A stretch of 64,000 nt of DNA from Trigonopsis variabilis (GCA_003707065.3 PPXM03000005.1:186001-250000); one strand, 5' to 3'. Counted from the stretch's first letter, positions 17,924 to 29,315 are shown. Numbers and translations: made by a program. Notes: generated from the sequence alone by a model not told the origin.

Positions 17924-18995
17924 ATGCTCCAACGATTCTCTAGATTGGTCTCGCCCCGCGCATTCTCGACTCTTTCGTCTCGTTGTCATCCTCATCGGCT
18001 CCCATCTCTTGCTGACGTCGAAGTTTTCGATCCCAAACAGCTCCAGCTGCAGACAACAGGTAATGCGGCCTCTCTAGTGTTTACGGTTATTGATTCCCAG
18101 ATAAGCGTGAGAAGAAGACTACAGAAGAAAACCAGGATGATGACAAGCCATCCGCAGTGTCGAGAGCGAATCGTCTTGTGAAAGCCTTTCTCTACGGGTC
18201 TGAAGAGTCCAAGCGCGACCAGGAGCAGCTCGAGAAATCGTTCTCTGCCGTGCTCAGTCGAGGCAAATATGTTCATGAAATCGTCGTCCATCATGTCAAT
18301 TCGCGTTATCTGAGTGATTACATTGATGCCATGTAAGTATCTGTCGGCAAGGCGGACGAGCTAACTCGATCTTAGTGGTAACTTGTATCCTAAAATGGCA
18401 AACGATAATGCCCTCAATGTAAAGCTTGTTGGTAGCTGGATGACTGTTGTGGGTGATCTGGATCATTTCGGTAAGTCTCTCTTTTGTATTTGCCACTGCT
18501 AAGACGTTAGTCCATATCTGGGAATACGAAGGGTTTCCAGGGTTCCACAAAACATCCAACGTGATCCATTCCTCTGAATACGGCCGCAAGATTGCCCAGA
18601 TTTCCCAGATGCTCCATTCCCGGCGGTCCGACCTCGTCCAGGAGTTCTCGTTCTGGGGCGGGACGTCTGCTCCTCATCACTATGGAGGTATCTTTGAGCT
18701 TCGCAAGTACCAGCTCAAGCCAGGCTGCCTTTTGGAATGGGAGTCTAGTTGGAGACGCGGATTAGAATGTAGACGCCAGGTTATGTATCCTGTGGGTGCC
18801 TGGTTCACCCAGCTCGGGCACTTGAACTCAGTCTACCACTTGTGGCAGTTCACGGATTTGGAGCAACGGCGATTGTCGCGACAGAAGTGCTGGGAACTCC
18901 CTGGCTGGGCAGATACCGTCCACGAGACCGTCAAGCTCATCAACACAATGGATACGTCTATATTGGTTCCTACCGACTTTAGTCCTCTTCGCTAG
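17924..18995 (+). CDS. NIPSNAP family protein, mitochondrial
   Basis: Exons 17924-18059, 18101-18332, 18376-18470 and 18511-18995 give 315 aa; the introns are 41, 43 and 40 nt and every junction preserves frame. The N-terminus (MLQRFSRLVSPRAFSTLSSR) is Ser/Arg-rich without acids, a typical mitochondrial presequence. Two ferredoxin-like NIPSNAP repeats follow, with VNSRYLSDYI, VGSWMTVVGDLDHFVHIWEYEGFPGF and, in the second, ELRKYQLKPG, PVGAWFTQLGHLNSVYHLWQF. NIPSNAPs are mitochondrial proteins linked in animals to mitophagy signalling; the fungal role is unclear. Confidence 0.92.
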
Positions 18996-19184
18996 TTCTG
19001 GCTTCCGCTCGTTTGTTCTGGGAAGACGCTTCGTGAACATAGACCTTTGGTCTCGCTTGCTCACGCAGATCGTCGGATTGGCCCATAGAACTAGTTACGC
19101 TGGATTTGCTGCTACTTTTCACCTAGTAAACCGCGTCGGTTGGTTATCCTATGTACAATCAGAGGTATATACAGTAATTTACAG

Positions 19185-21425
19185 TTATGAGCGCCGTCTT
19201 CCCCGTACTCTCCGTCGCTTGGGAGCCGCTCTCCTTGGTCGATGCAGATCGACCCCATCGCCCTCGGTGAACTGAGATACGTCATCCATCAATCCCAGCA
19301 CGGTCTCGCGTAATGATTCAGGCGGCTGATTGGTGGTGTCCAGACCCAGAAATCGAGCCATAGTAGCAATCGCATCTGCAGGAGGCTCTTGACCGTCGCG
19401 GAGAGCCTCAACTATAGCAGTCATAGCCTCGAGATCTTCAGCGCTGTGATCCAAAGACTGATCATCGTCTTTGATTTCCGCAGTCTCAGGAGCTTGTGGT
19501 GGTTGTTCATCGACCTCCAAAGCTTCAAGTGTGGGCTCTTGGCCTTTCTCCCACAACGAGCGCCCACTTTCATCTTTGCTCAGATCCGCGAGAGCATCCT
19601 TTTTGGCTTGCTCCTCTAGCATTGCCCTTGCCTTATCCATCTCGCCTTTACTTACGGCTTCCTCGAGCTTGCTTTCAAGCTTCTGCTCTCCCTTGGTCTC
19701 TCGAGCCTTTATTTGAGCACGTCGACGGGCAACGTCATATCTAGAAACCCATCGATTCTCACTGACAACTTTCGACGAGTCTCCCTGGAAAGTAGAAGCA
19801 TCCATACCCTTTGAATACCAAGAAATAACCGGGATTTTGGTCTTCGCGTCCAGTCCCCAGGAATCGCCACGATTACTCTTTCTAGCGTCATGGTAAGCCT
19901 GCTTGCTAAAAGATTGGGGAACTATCCATCGTTCGACAGTCGAATCTTGAGTACAAACGTCCATGAGAACGTGTTTCTTGCGCTTGATAGATTCGGATAC
20001 AAGGCGAGGCCACGAATAGATTTGATTCCCGTATTCGTCCTGCGTTGAGGAATGCGGACGAGCATCCTGAGTGCCTTCCTCGGGCTCACGCTTAAAAATG
20101 ATGTAGGATAGATGACTCTCTTCCGTGTTTCTTGCTTTGTGAAGATGGCCTGATCCTTTGAGCTGCTTATTCAGGGAAGGTGTCTTGTTTTCCCAAGGAC
20201 TAGCAAGAAGCTTTCCTTTCTTAGTTTGCATAACCAAGGGAGGGCGGATCAGTGGTTGTTTGAAGTGGCACCAAGTCCTTCGAGGAGCATCAAGGAGGCC
20301 TGTTTGTAAAGGACAATGCCCATGATGAGGACAAGGAGAGACCACAGAGTATTTTTTCTCTAATTCAGGCACTTTTCGATTCGGTAGGACTAGTGAAACA
20401 GGAATTTTGGCTGGAGCTTCGTAGCAGGCCTTATGCTGCGTAGGGCCAGGTCGAATCACGACTTCTCGGGCTCTGGCGATCGTCTCGAACCCAGCCGGTG
20501 TTCCACGCTCGATGAAGACTGCATAGCCCGAAGGAGCAGCCAGTTGGAGGATGTTTGTAGCAGCATGATCGATAGTAAACGGGAATGAAGTGGGTTTGAC
20601 GAGAAGTTGGTGGGAGGCAATGACCAAATCAAATTTTCCTGCAGAATTCTTTGGTATACTTGACAAGTATGCAGGGGGTGTGTAGGGCTTTAATCCCAAG
20701 TCTCTAGCCTGAGTGGCATGCAGTCCCCTGGCATGATATTTCATAGAGGGATGTCCAGGGCTAATGATTAGTCTTTGGACGTCATTTTCATTCCAATGAA
20801 TATTAGATTCGCTGAGTAAATGTCTTAAAGCCATTGTAGCTGTTCCTGGCCCGAAACTTAAATCCAATATCGATTTCGGCCGCCAGCCTCTTCTGAAAGC
20901 AGGCATAAGTTGGTTTAGACTATAATAAGCAGCCATGAAATCTCGGGTGAATAATCCCAATAGGTGCACCATCGAGTCTTCGGCATCTGACACTGCTCTT
21001 CGAGCCTGGTGTGGCTCCGAAATCCTTAAATATTCCGCCCCCAACAGCTCCCGCCAGTAAGGAAGATCTTTCCCACTGGTCTTAACAAGTCCCATGATGT
21101 AGTCGTTCAAACAGGTCGGCAAAGTCAAATGCCCACCGGTGGCTTTCCCGGCCTCTGAGGCTGGATGCAAGCGGGAAGATCTTGAAGATAACACTATTTC
21201 ATCCACTTCCTCCGTCACTGTTTGAGCCTTCCGTAATTCCACCTCTTTTGCGTCCGGCTCCTCCAACATCTTATCTAGCATCTCTGTCAGCTTGAGATTC
21301 TCAACCTGAGCGTCCATATCAGAGGATGGGTTATAATAATTTGATGACCAGCGTATGATTCCAGGCCACCGCCTTATTCTGACCGCCATCCTTGCTCGCC
21401 ATGATATACTAGACCGTCCGATCAT
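19185..21425 (-). CDS. RSM22: Mitochondrial ribosome assembly factor/small-subunit protein Rsm22 (METTL17 family)
   Basis: 746 aa, single exon, ATG at 21425 giving a basic presequence MIGRSSISWRARMAVRIRRW. The frame is open to 21488 but starts with TTG there. A Rossmann methyltransferase-like fold is marked by SILDLSFGPGTATMALRHLL. The Cys cluster CPHHGHCP...WCHF matches the Fe-S/zinc site of METTL17/Rsm22. In fission yeast rsm22 is fused to cox11; here the C-terminal third is a charged helical tail ending in RRRVRGRRRS with no Cox11 domain, so there is no fusion. Confidence 0.9.
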   Translation of the reverse strand: MIGRSSISWRARMAVRIRRWPGIIRWSSNYYNPSSDMDAQVENLKLTEMLDKMLEEPDAKEVELRKAQTVTEEVDEIVLSSRSSRLHPASEAGKATGGHLTLPTCLNDYIMGLVKTSGKDLPYWRELLGAEYLRISEPHQARRAVSDAEDSMVHLLGLFTRDFMAAYYSLNQLMPAFRRGWRPKSILDLSFGPGTATMALRHLLSESNIHWNENDVQRLIISPGHPSMKYHARGLHATQARDLGLKPYTPPAYLSSIPKNSAGKFDLVIASHQLLVKPTSFPFTIDHAATNILQLAAPSGYAVFIERGTPAGFETIARAREVVIRPGPTQHKACYEAPAKIPVSLVLPNRKVPELEKKYSVVSPCPHHGHCPLQTGLLDAPRRTWCHFKQPLIRPPLVMQTKKGKLLASPWENKTPSLNKQLKGSGHLHKARNTEESHLSYIIFKREPEEGTQDARPHSSTQDEYGNQIYSWPRLVSESIKRKKHVLMDVCTQDSTVERWIVPQSFSKQAYHDARKSNRGDSWGLDAKTKIPVISWYSKGMDASTFQGDSSKVVSENRWVSRYDVARRRAQIKARETKGEQKLESKLEEAVSKGEMDKARAMLEEQAKKDALADLSKDESGRSLWEKGQEPTLEALEVDEQPPQAPETAEIKDDDQSLDHSAEDLEAMTAIVEALRDGQEPPADAIATMARFLGLDTTNQPPESLRETVLGLMDDVSQFTEGDGVDLHRPRRAAPKRRRVRGRRRS

Positions 21426-22056
21426 GGCATAAGCAGAAGATTTTTTTGTGAATTTGGGAGTTTGGGAGGACTGACTGTATCGGTGCAACCGTTACGCCTT
21501 CGACTGGTCTCGAGACTTGTCACGCAGTCGAGTCTTTTAAAAGTAGACTGTGAAGTGGCTTCCATGCATTCTATGCAGTTTTACTTATAGGTCATACGCA
21601 CTGCTTTTGATATATTGCTGCAGTGTCTGTCTTGCAGCGTCTCTTAGACCCTCCTTCGATACTGGAACTACTTAAAACTATCTCTTAGGGCAACCGAACA
21701 TTTGTCTTCAGCGTCATAATATTAGCAAGAAATTCCGCTCGATGCAGTAGAGCATTCACACTATGAAATTTCTTAGTTCACCTTCTAAACAAAAACTAAA
21801 CTATCCAACAATAATACTTATTACAGAGCTACAGATCCGTAAATTCCCGCCCTTCTGTCTCGCACTAGGTGACAAAGACGAGTAAAGTAGACTTCACCGA
21901 CCAAAATCTCGATTGGAGATCGACTAATTATGTTCCAAGCATTAATACGCACTCAGACTCTATTTCTTGCCCTACATCGAGCACGCAGAAAGCGAGTAGA
22001 CGACGTTGCAACGCCAAACGCCCGGGTGGTCGACATCTTGCTAGAGTTCATCTTCG
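21426..22056. other. Divergent RSM22/VMS1 intergenic region
   Basis: 631 bp, AT-rich, with no coding frame of note. TTTTAAAA is at about 21536. It presumably contains both promoters. Confidence 0.4.
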
Positions 22057-23684
22057 ATGTCGTCAAAGACTAGCCATTATACGGCATTTGACCTCCCTCA
22101 GTCGATCCTGGATGGACTGACGCTGGCCCCGGTATCCCAGGCTGCTCTTTCGCTAAGTACGTATTTGCTTTAGCCTGTGGTCTAACTGACTTAGATACTG
22201 ATCCCGAGAGCTACGACACCGAACTTGCTAATCAAGCTGAGGAACTGTCGCTATCGTCCTCTGACAAGGAATCTGCAACAGACGAAGATGAACCTGAAGG
22301 CCCAGAAGAGGTGGATCGTGAATCAACCGTGACGTATCCTACTAGAAAAGCCACTGTGCTTTATTTTCGGTCTGCTGGTTTACCTTCTGGGTCTGTGATT
22401 ACTTTATACTCTCATTTGCTTTCAAAAAAGTCGCTGCTAGATCCAGCAAGGGCTCTTTCCGATCTTCAATGCTCCTCGCCTCCCAAGATCTTTGTCCTTT
22501 TGATGATTGGTGGTGGGTATTTTGCAGGAGCCGTGTTTGAAAATAAGTGGAAAAATAAGCCCAGCCAAGGGAATCCAGGCTCCCCGGTTATATTGGCTCA
22601 CAGGACTTTTGCTCGATATACGACTCGTCGCAAACAAGGAGGAGCTCAGTCTGCGTCAGACAACGCCAACGGCAAAGCTCACTCGGCTGGTTCTAACCTA
22701 CGTCGATACAATGAACTGGCACTTCAACAAGAGGTGCGCGAGCTGCTCGATTCATGGCGACATTACATCGATTCTTCCCAGGCCATCTTTGTCCGAGCAT
22801 CTGGCCCCCAGAGCCGGAAAATCATCTTTGGTTACGACAAAGCGCCCTTGCCTTCTTATAAAGATCCCCGCGTCAGAGGCTTTCCCTTCACTACCTATCG
22901 CGCGACAGGCAAAGAGGTTGAGCGGGCTTGGAGAGAGCTAACGACTTGCCGCGTTGTGGACGAACCTGAGGTGCAGGAACGCGTCGAAGTGGCCGAGCCA
23001 AGCAAGGAGAAATCGACTGCACCGGTGAAAACCGTTCACACGCCCACCCCTGAAGAGAACTACACCAATGAGTTGGTGGCTTTAGTGCGCAGATCAAAGA
23101 TTCCCGCTCTGGGCAAGTACTTGGAAGACCACCACCTGTCGGCAGCAGACTTTAGACTGGTCCCGAAAGATCGCTATCATGTCACCCCAACTCTTCTCCA
23201 TTTTGCCGCCGCGCACGGGATACCCACTATGATCTCGGCACTGTTGACCACTTTTGCAGCTGATCCCACGGTGAAGAACGAGGATGGACGAACGCCATGG
23301 GATGTATGCAAAGATCGGCCTTGTCGGGATGCATTCAGACTTGCTCGAGGTATCCTAAGCGAGTCCAAATGGGACTGGAACGCGGCGCACGTGCCCGAAC
23401 CGCTGAGCCACGAAGAAATCGAGAGTCGAGAAGCCAAGGAACAGGCACGAAAGGCGGCGGAACAGGAAGCTATTGCTCGCCAGCGACGGCTCGCCGAGCT
23501 ACAGCTCAACAAGGAAGGCAGTGTCAATGTTGGCCAGAGTAAGAAACTGGCCAAGAATGTGGTCACCAAGTTGGGTGAGGATAGGCTGAAAGGACTTGGA
23601 GAGGGGGCACGAATGCAGGTCGAACGAGAACGCAGGGCTCGGGCTGCGGAAGAGCGATTCAAGAGGTTAGGAGGGGGAAGCTGA
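22057..23684 (+). CDS. VMS1: Vms1/ANKZF1-type peptidyl-tRNA endonuclease, lacking the usual zinc finger
   Basis: Exons 22057-22156 and 22195-23684 (38-nt intron, GTACGT donor) give 529 aa. The N-terminus MSSKTSHYTAFDLPQSILDG matches the family. The VLRF1 release domain includes FARYTTRRKQGGAQS (the catalytic GGxQ loop) and LRRYNE. Ankyrin-like repeats follow (TLLHFAAAHGIPTMISALL, NEDGRTPWDVC). The C-terminal helix has a perfect VCP-interacting motif, R-x5-AA-x2-R. Vms1 frees nascent chains from stalled 60S subunits in ribosome quality control and recruits Cdc48. The C2H2 finger normally found between the N-terminus and VLRF1 is absent, and the only intron leaves no room for it. Confidence 0.9.
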
Positions 23685-23687
23685 AGC

Positions 23688-24810
23688 TCACTTCTCATCA
23701 TTTAATAGACTATTCAATGTAGTTTCGGTGACCCTGAGCCACGCAGTGAGTTCCTGGAAAGGTTTCTCATGAGCGCAGAGTTTGGAAAGATGACGCTCGA
23801 GCTGCAAAAGATTAGAGGTGAATGACTTATCAAAGGACGGCTTGTACATTAGAACTTAATCTCGGAATGAACTCACTATTGATGACAGAGGAGGATCTCG
23901 AGCAAGGTGGATTTGACGGAGGTGGAAGGACTCGTCGTCGTTGACTTTATCGATATCAATGTCCTTAATAAGAGGATGCATTCGTCGTAACTGAGCTTTG
24001 CGTAGCGATGCTTGGGATTTAGCATTGCGGTCCAGCTGACCAAGATAAGCCTTTTCATCGGCCAGGCACCTGAGTTGTTAGCACCACATTTCACTTGTCC
24101 ATACTGTTTTTCCCTCAGTATTTCAGCTTCTAAGCGGTCGATAGCTGCAAGGTTTGACTGGATAAGGGCTTCGTACTGAGCCTACTGGTCAGCGTGAAGT
24201 TACAACAATCACTCTTACCGAACTCTGTAGTAGTTTGTCATAATTGAAATGCTTCTCGCGAGATGACGGAGGAAGAGGTATTTTCTTGAGATTGCGGTCC
24301 AGCCGGCGTAGCTCTTTCTCAACCAGTGCCGAAGCAGCTCGTTTCCGCGAGTCTCCAGCCATGGAGTTGATCACTGGTCTGGAAGCGTCGCGTAGAATCT
24401 TCCTCAGCTCTTCGCAGGAGCGATCTGAGATCAAGTGCCACGATTTATCGATCGTAGCCATAGGAATTCGTTTCATCGACTGCCGGATCGTGTTCACTGT
24501 CTTTCTTGAGCGGGTTGAAGTCGTCGACACTTCATTCTGAGACGTCGTGGGGTCCTGAGCGCGAACATCATTGGACTCTTCAACAGCACTGGCCTCGTTA
24601 ATATCCTCTTCCGCAGTCGTCTCATAAGTGTCTGGCCTTGACTCATTATCTGCGCGAACTTGGGAAATTTCGTCTGTCTCGAGACTGCTCCCTGGTGAAC
24701 TCCTTCTTATGCGCCCAGCTCTATGTGATCTGACACGGCTGTCGCCTGCTGCCTTGCGTGATTTCGTCTGGGGTCAGAAAAAGAGGAACCAATTAACTCA
24801 CATTGGCCAT
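23688..24810 (-). CDS. Inner-kinetochore CENP-Q-like protein (Fta7/Okp1 family)
   Basis: Five exons on the minus strand: 24802-24810, 24219-24767, 24105-24181, 23877-24069 and 23688-23801; introns of 34, 37, 35 and 75 nt. The product is 313 aa. The first ~110 residues are basic then acidic and probably disordered. From residue ~118 come SWHLISDRSCEELRKILRDA and ELRRLDRNLKKIPLPPSSRE, then coiled coil (QYEALIQSNLAAIDRLEAEIL) and LRKAQLRRMHPLIKDID, matching the CENP-Q layout of a W/S-rich entry, an LPP-type turn and an HPL motif within coiled coils. CENP-Q works in the COMA part of the CCAN. The 35-nt intron with a GTATGG donor was chosen because it alone restores the frame. Its stop lies 3 bp from that of VMS1. 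Confidence 0.68.
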
Positions 24811-25000
24811 AAGACAGGTTGATGACGAGAAGACTAACCAAACAGTGCAGTAACGGTGGTAACTTGGTCAGAGAGCGTCGAACAGGGAGCGAAACTGTGC
24901 TCAATTACAGAAATATGAGACGACAAAGCAAATTTCACTATATTATCACTACAAGGCCTTGGCTAGGCGTGCTCTAGTGGCTGTAGCCGTTGCGTACGAA

Positions 25001-25849
25001 ATGGAGGCTGGAAGCATCGAGCAGCGTGTTGTCCCAACCAGTGTCCAGTTCGAGCATTACTCCCAACTGCATCATCCCCGGATGCAAATCAGAATCCGAT
25101 TTGCCTCAGCAAGTCCAGATTTGAATCTTCCGCCGTTTGCGACATGTCCGACTATTTCTGAGATCAAAAGTACCATCTGTTCTCTTCGTCCAGAGCTTCA
25201 AGGCCGGCGGCTGCGGTTGATTCTGGCAGGCAAAGTCCTGATAAATTCCAAAGAAATCGAACGAGCGGTGCAGAAATTCAAAGTCGACGAGACAGACAAG
25301 TCGGACTCGCCAATTATTATCCAATGTCTGGTGGGTGAACCCGAGCCCAGAGGCGGAGCAAGGACGAGTGAACGGACGTCAGCTTTGGCCGAGGCAGAAG
25401 CTCGAGCACGGAGTAATCAGAACGTTCCCAGTGGGTTTGATCGATTAAGAAGTGCAGGCTTGAGCGAACAAGATATCCAGGCCCTGCGGAACCAGTTTCG
25501 GATGTTTCACGGAGTGGGGATTGAAGAAGACGACCCAAACGACCCTGATCGTCCGATTGGAGCACTGGCCAATGATCAAGCTAATCGACTACGTCAGCTG
25601 GAGGACCGGTGGATCGACGAGACAGAAATTGCAGGCAGTGGAGCTGCGGGCGCTAGAGGGATGGATGGGAACTTGATCCCTGGTTTATATGAAGACATGT
25701 TGACGGGCATGTTTATTGGGTTTTTCTTTGGGTTATCGGCCTTGTTCTTCTTGCGCGAGCGGAGGTTCTTCAACTCGCGCCAGCAAGGAGCGTTGATTGC
25801 CGGCATGTTTGTCAATATATGTTTTTCGCTCTTTCGAGTGAGTTATTGA
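25001..25849 (+). CDS. DSC3: DSC E3 ubiquitin ligase complex subunit 3
   Basis: 282 aa from ATG 25001; a later ATG at 25082 (MQIRIRF) is also possible. A ubiquitin-like domain (MQIRIRF...TISEIKSTIC...RRLRLILAGKVL) leads into the DUF2407 C-terminal region with SGFDRLRSAGLSEQDIQALRNQF, followed by two membrane helices near the C-terminus (MLTGMFIGFFFGLSALFFL and GALIAGMFVNICFSLF). This is the layout of Dsc3, a subunit of the Golgi DSC ligase that activates SREBP in fission yeast and degrades orphan membrane proteins. It is divergent from the CENP-Q gene with 190 bp between ATGs. Confidence 0.88.
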   Translation: MEAGSIEQRVVPTSVQFEHYSQLHHPRMQIRIRFASASPDLNLPPFATCPTISEIKSTICSLRPELQGRRLRLILAGKVLINSKEIERAVQKFKVDETDKSDSPIIIQCLVGEPEPRGGARTSERTSALAEAEARARSNQNVPSGFDRLRSAGLSEQDIQALRNQFRMFHGVGIEEDDPNDPDRPIGALANDQANRLRQLEDRWIDETEIAGSGAAGARGMDGNLIPGLYEDMLTGMFIGFFFGLSALFFLRERRFFNSRQQGALIAGMFVNICFSLFRVSY

Positions 25850-25992
25850 TGTATGATAGAGTTCAGTGTTAAAAGGTATGTGATCAGCAGGTGATTATGA
25901 TGAAGATGAAACTGTTACGAAGCTCTATAGTAACGGTATAAATTATAGTCATATCAAACGCACATTCAGACCTACAGGGGTAAGCAAAGAGG

Positions 25993-27446
25993 TTAGAAGT
26001 GGATCTTGCGATCCGCTTGGCCAATGACCTCGACCTTGAATCCAATCTCTTGAAGCTTTTCGCGATTCAGGATAGATCGGCCATCGAATAAAAAGGCCGG
26101 CTTTCTCATCGATGCATAGATAGCCGCATAGTCGAGGTCACGGAACTCGTCCCACTCGGTGACAATGATGATGGCGTCGCTGCCATTGCAGGCTTCGGCA
26201 GCCGAGTTATAAATGGTGACATTCTCGCTTTGCTGAATAGAAGCATCAGCAGCCGGAGCAGGCAATCGAAGATCCTGCCAGATCTGCTTATAGGGCACCT
26301 TGGGATCATAGACGGCCAGCTCGACTCCTCGTTCATCCCTGAAATGGTTCAGGAGAGTAATTGCGGCAGATTCTCGCGTATCACCAGTATCTTTCTTGAA
26401 GGCAAACCCCAGGACAGCCAATCGCTTGCCATTCAAAGTGTTGAATAAAGCAGTCATGATGCGCTGTGAGAATCGTCGTTTCTGGTATTCGTTCATGTCA
26501 ATGACTTGCTTCCAGTAAGCGGCCACTTCAGGCAGATGAAGAGACTCGGAAAGATAGACCAAGTTGAGAATATCCTTTTGGAAACAAGAGCCCCCGAATC
26601 CGACTGACGCCTTGAGGAACTTTGGCCCGATTCGACTGTCAAGACCACATGCATAGGCGACCTCATCAACATTGGCACCAGTAGCTTCGCAAAGAGCAGA
26701 CAGAGAATTGATGGACGAAATGCGCTGGGCCAAGAGGGCGTTGGCGGCCAACTTGGTTAGTTCTGAAGACCAGAGATTAGTTGTAATGATTCTTTCCTTG
26801 GGGACCCAGTTTGAATAGATCTCCACTAACTTCTGGCAAGCCGTTTGGCCATTCTTGGAATCAAGAGATCCGATTAAGACGCGATCAGGAGACAGCAAGT
26901 CCCGAACGGCAGTGCCTTCAGCAAGAAATTCGGGGTTGGACAGGATGTCGAAATGGATTCCAGGACGGCAATTGGCTTCGAGAACCTTGGAGATCGACGA
27001 CGCCGTCCTGCAGGGAACGGTTGATTTCTCGACGACGATCTTGTCTCCACTGGATACTCTAGCAATGCGACGAGTGGCCAATTCCAAGAATCTATCTGTT
27101 AGTTCCATCTCTCGCGCCATGAATCTTACCCCAAGTCTGCAGCGTATCCAGCGCCGACTCCTGAAGTCTTGGTAGGAGTATTGACGCTGACAAAAATCAA
27201 GTCGGCATCCTTTATAGCCTGGTCGACATCAGTAGAGAAAAACAAGTTCTTTCCGCGACAGCTTTTGACGATTTCATCCAGACCTGGCTCGAAGATGGGG
27301 AGCTCCTCACTGTTCCAGGCAGCAATACGATCAGGGTTCTGATCCACGATTGTCACGGTGATATGAGGACATTTCAGCGCAATGACTGAGCAGGTAGGAC
27401 CTCCTACATACCCAGCACCAATACAACAAACCCTCTTGATAGTCAT
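25993..27446 (-). CDS. UGD1: UDP-glucose 6-dehydrogenase
   Basis: Exons 27130-27446 and 25993-27091 (38-nt intron) give 471 aa. The NAD-binding [11 protein letters not shown], the [10 protein letters not shown] loop, [17 protein letters not shown], the catalytic-Cys motif [10 protein letters not shown] and [14 protein letters not shown] are intact. The acceptor ATAG (not the nearby ACAG) was chosen because it restores [13 protein letters not shown]. The enzyme oxidises UDP-glucose to UDP-glucuronate in two NAD-dependent steps; in fungi this feeds UDP-xylose and glucuronate-containing capsule or wall polymers. It is absent from common model yeasts. Confidence 0.96.
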
Positions 27447-28109
27447 TTTTCTAGGTGATAAGCAATCAGATCAACTGCGCGTGACGGCCGGAGGTTGGAT
27501 ACAAGGGCGCGTGGTAGTCCTGCTTATGTAATTTGTCATCATGGAGCGAGGCGGGTCATAAGGACATATCGTACACCAAATATAGACCGCCTTTCTCCGA
27601 GCATTTTAACTCTTCATTGTAGTGAACATCTATATTTGGAACAGGTCTTGGTTCTTCTCAATAGTGCTGCTATCTGTCCCGCAGACATGTCTGTGTGGAG
27701 ATTGTGACAGTCACCTATCAGCGAAATCTCCTCGGGTGACTTGTGTCGTAACGCAAGCTAAAGACAGCTCAGGCTCCTCCACTGGTTTGATACCACCACA
27801 GTTTGCGTGCTTATTCAAATTAGACGTGTTCTGACGCGTCCGTCAGATCATCTTCGCTTTTTCACATAAATTGGGGCCTCCTAACTGGTTACGGTGCCAG
27901 GGTTTCCCTTCTGGTCGTGCCAAGAGCCCGACAAGGGGTCAAGTGCGTTACACAGATTAAATAGGTCACGATCAACATGTTAGCGTAAATGCCAAAATGA
28001 TGGGCCAGTCAGCAAGAAAGCGGATGTAGAGTATTCCTTGGGATCTTATTTTAGCATTGGCGCTGTTTGATGTTGAATCTAGCTTGGAAATGGTTGAGAT
28101 TGAGACCAA
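27447..28109. other. Intergenic region, UGD1 promoter side
   Basis: 663 bp with only short frames and no repeat or RNA gene recognised. It would hold the UGD1 promoter and the 3' end of the PfkB kinase. Confidence 0.4.
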
Positions 28110-29315
28110 TCACTTGAGTAGAGATGCCAGGTTGGGATGGACAGAATGATTTGTAAAAAGCGAGCTTGCTGCAGCAAGCTGGCTCTTGTATATAATCTGA
28201 TCCATACGAGGCCACCAGTTGCCATTGGGCAGTCCATCAACAAGACAGCATGACAAGACGCCAGTAAAAGTATCTCCAGCGCCGTTAACGCTTGATAGAA
28301 CCGCTTTCTCGTCGTAGCCAATTGCCCTTTTAACATCAGCTAGATCAAGGGCTGGGTAGTGGACCACTTGAAGCGTCCAGCTACCGTCGTCGACTTTGAT
28401 CTTAAACTCGCTTTGGGGATAGGCGCTGGGTGGGGCCGGTGAAGGCTCATCGACCCTTTTGGCAATCACCACCCCGTGAGGCCCTAGCTTCATGACCACC
28501 AGCGGCACCCGATAACACAGGCGAGCGAGAGCGACAAGGTCAAATAGGTCTTCGTGGACATTGTCGCCTTGGATCGAGAGAACCTCGACATTAATTCTGT
28601 CTGCTATGGCCATCAACTCATAATGGTTAGGGGTGATCACATCGATCTTTTCCATGGAAAGCATCTTGATACACTTGGCCACGCTAGTAGGTTCAAACAA
28701 GACTTTAATCAGTACGTCAAGCTAGGCAAGCTCACCTTGGCACGTTGATCCAAGTAATGACCTCGATGTCAACTTCAAGGTCGTCTCAGATAAGTTTCCA
28801 TCAAAGCATATTAGTCCCAATGAGTCTCCAACTTGTTCCATCCTCGTCAACAACTCATCTTCAGTTATGCGTTCAATTAGATCCATATCGGCTGCCCCTA
28901 CTATAAGATCACCGTTGCGATCATGAATGGCAGTGTACCGGGCCGATGGACTGGGACAAACTTCAACCAGGTTTCCTTTTGGTATAAAAGAAGTAGGAAA
29001 GTCTCTTCCCACTTTGGATATCAATATCGGAGGATCACGCCTTTTAAATGCTTTCGAACACTCATCTGCCGCTTTCCAAACATTATATGCTACCCCTCCA
29101 GCACTTTGCGTAGTCGTGACGGGCAGGGAAGTAAACAGGTCTCTTTGAGGATCAAACGGACCCGCGATCCTGCTTGTTAACATTGTATCCAACGCGAGGG
29201 CTCCCGCCACAGCAAATCGTTGGCCTTGTAGACTCGGTGATAGGACATGAAATAGTCGTTTACATGTAAACTTTCTCCGGCTGTTGTGTATTGATCTAGC
29301 TAGACACCTCTGCAT
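28110..29315 (-). CDS. PfkB-family kinase, pseudouridine-kinase-like
   Basis: Exons 28736-29315 and 28110-28702 (33-nt intron) give 390 aa. The start is ATG 29315; one codon upstream is a GTG. A short basic N-terminus may target mitochondria. Both PfkB signatures are present: TQSAGGVAYNVWKAA near residue 70 and SSVNGAGDTFTGVLSC near residue 325, whose GAGD holds the catalytic Asp. The segment FEPTSVAKCIKML and VITPNHYELMAIA match pseudouridine kinase-type enzymes. The expected reaction is ATP-dependent phosphorylation of pseudouridine; no glycosidase domain is fused. The coding sequence contains a perfect 18-bp palindrome at 28163-28180. Confidence 0.8.
28163..28180. repeat. Perfect 18-bp palindrome in coding sequence
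   Basis: AGCTTGCTGCAGCAAGCT is its own reverse complement and encodes the conserved-looking SQLAAASS segment of the PfkB kinase. Confidence 0.95.

Noticed and set aside
19185-21425. Rsm22-Cox11 fusion as in fission yeast
   Set aside because: The C-terminal third is a charged helical tail with no Cox11 copper-site motif.
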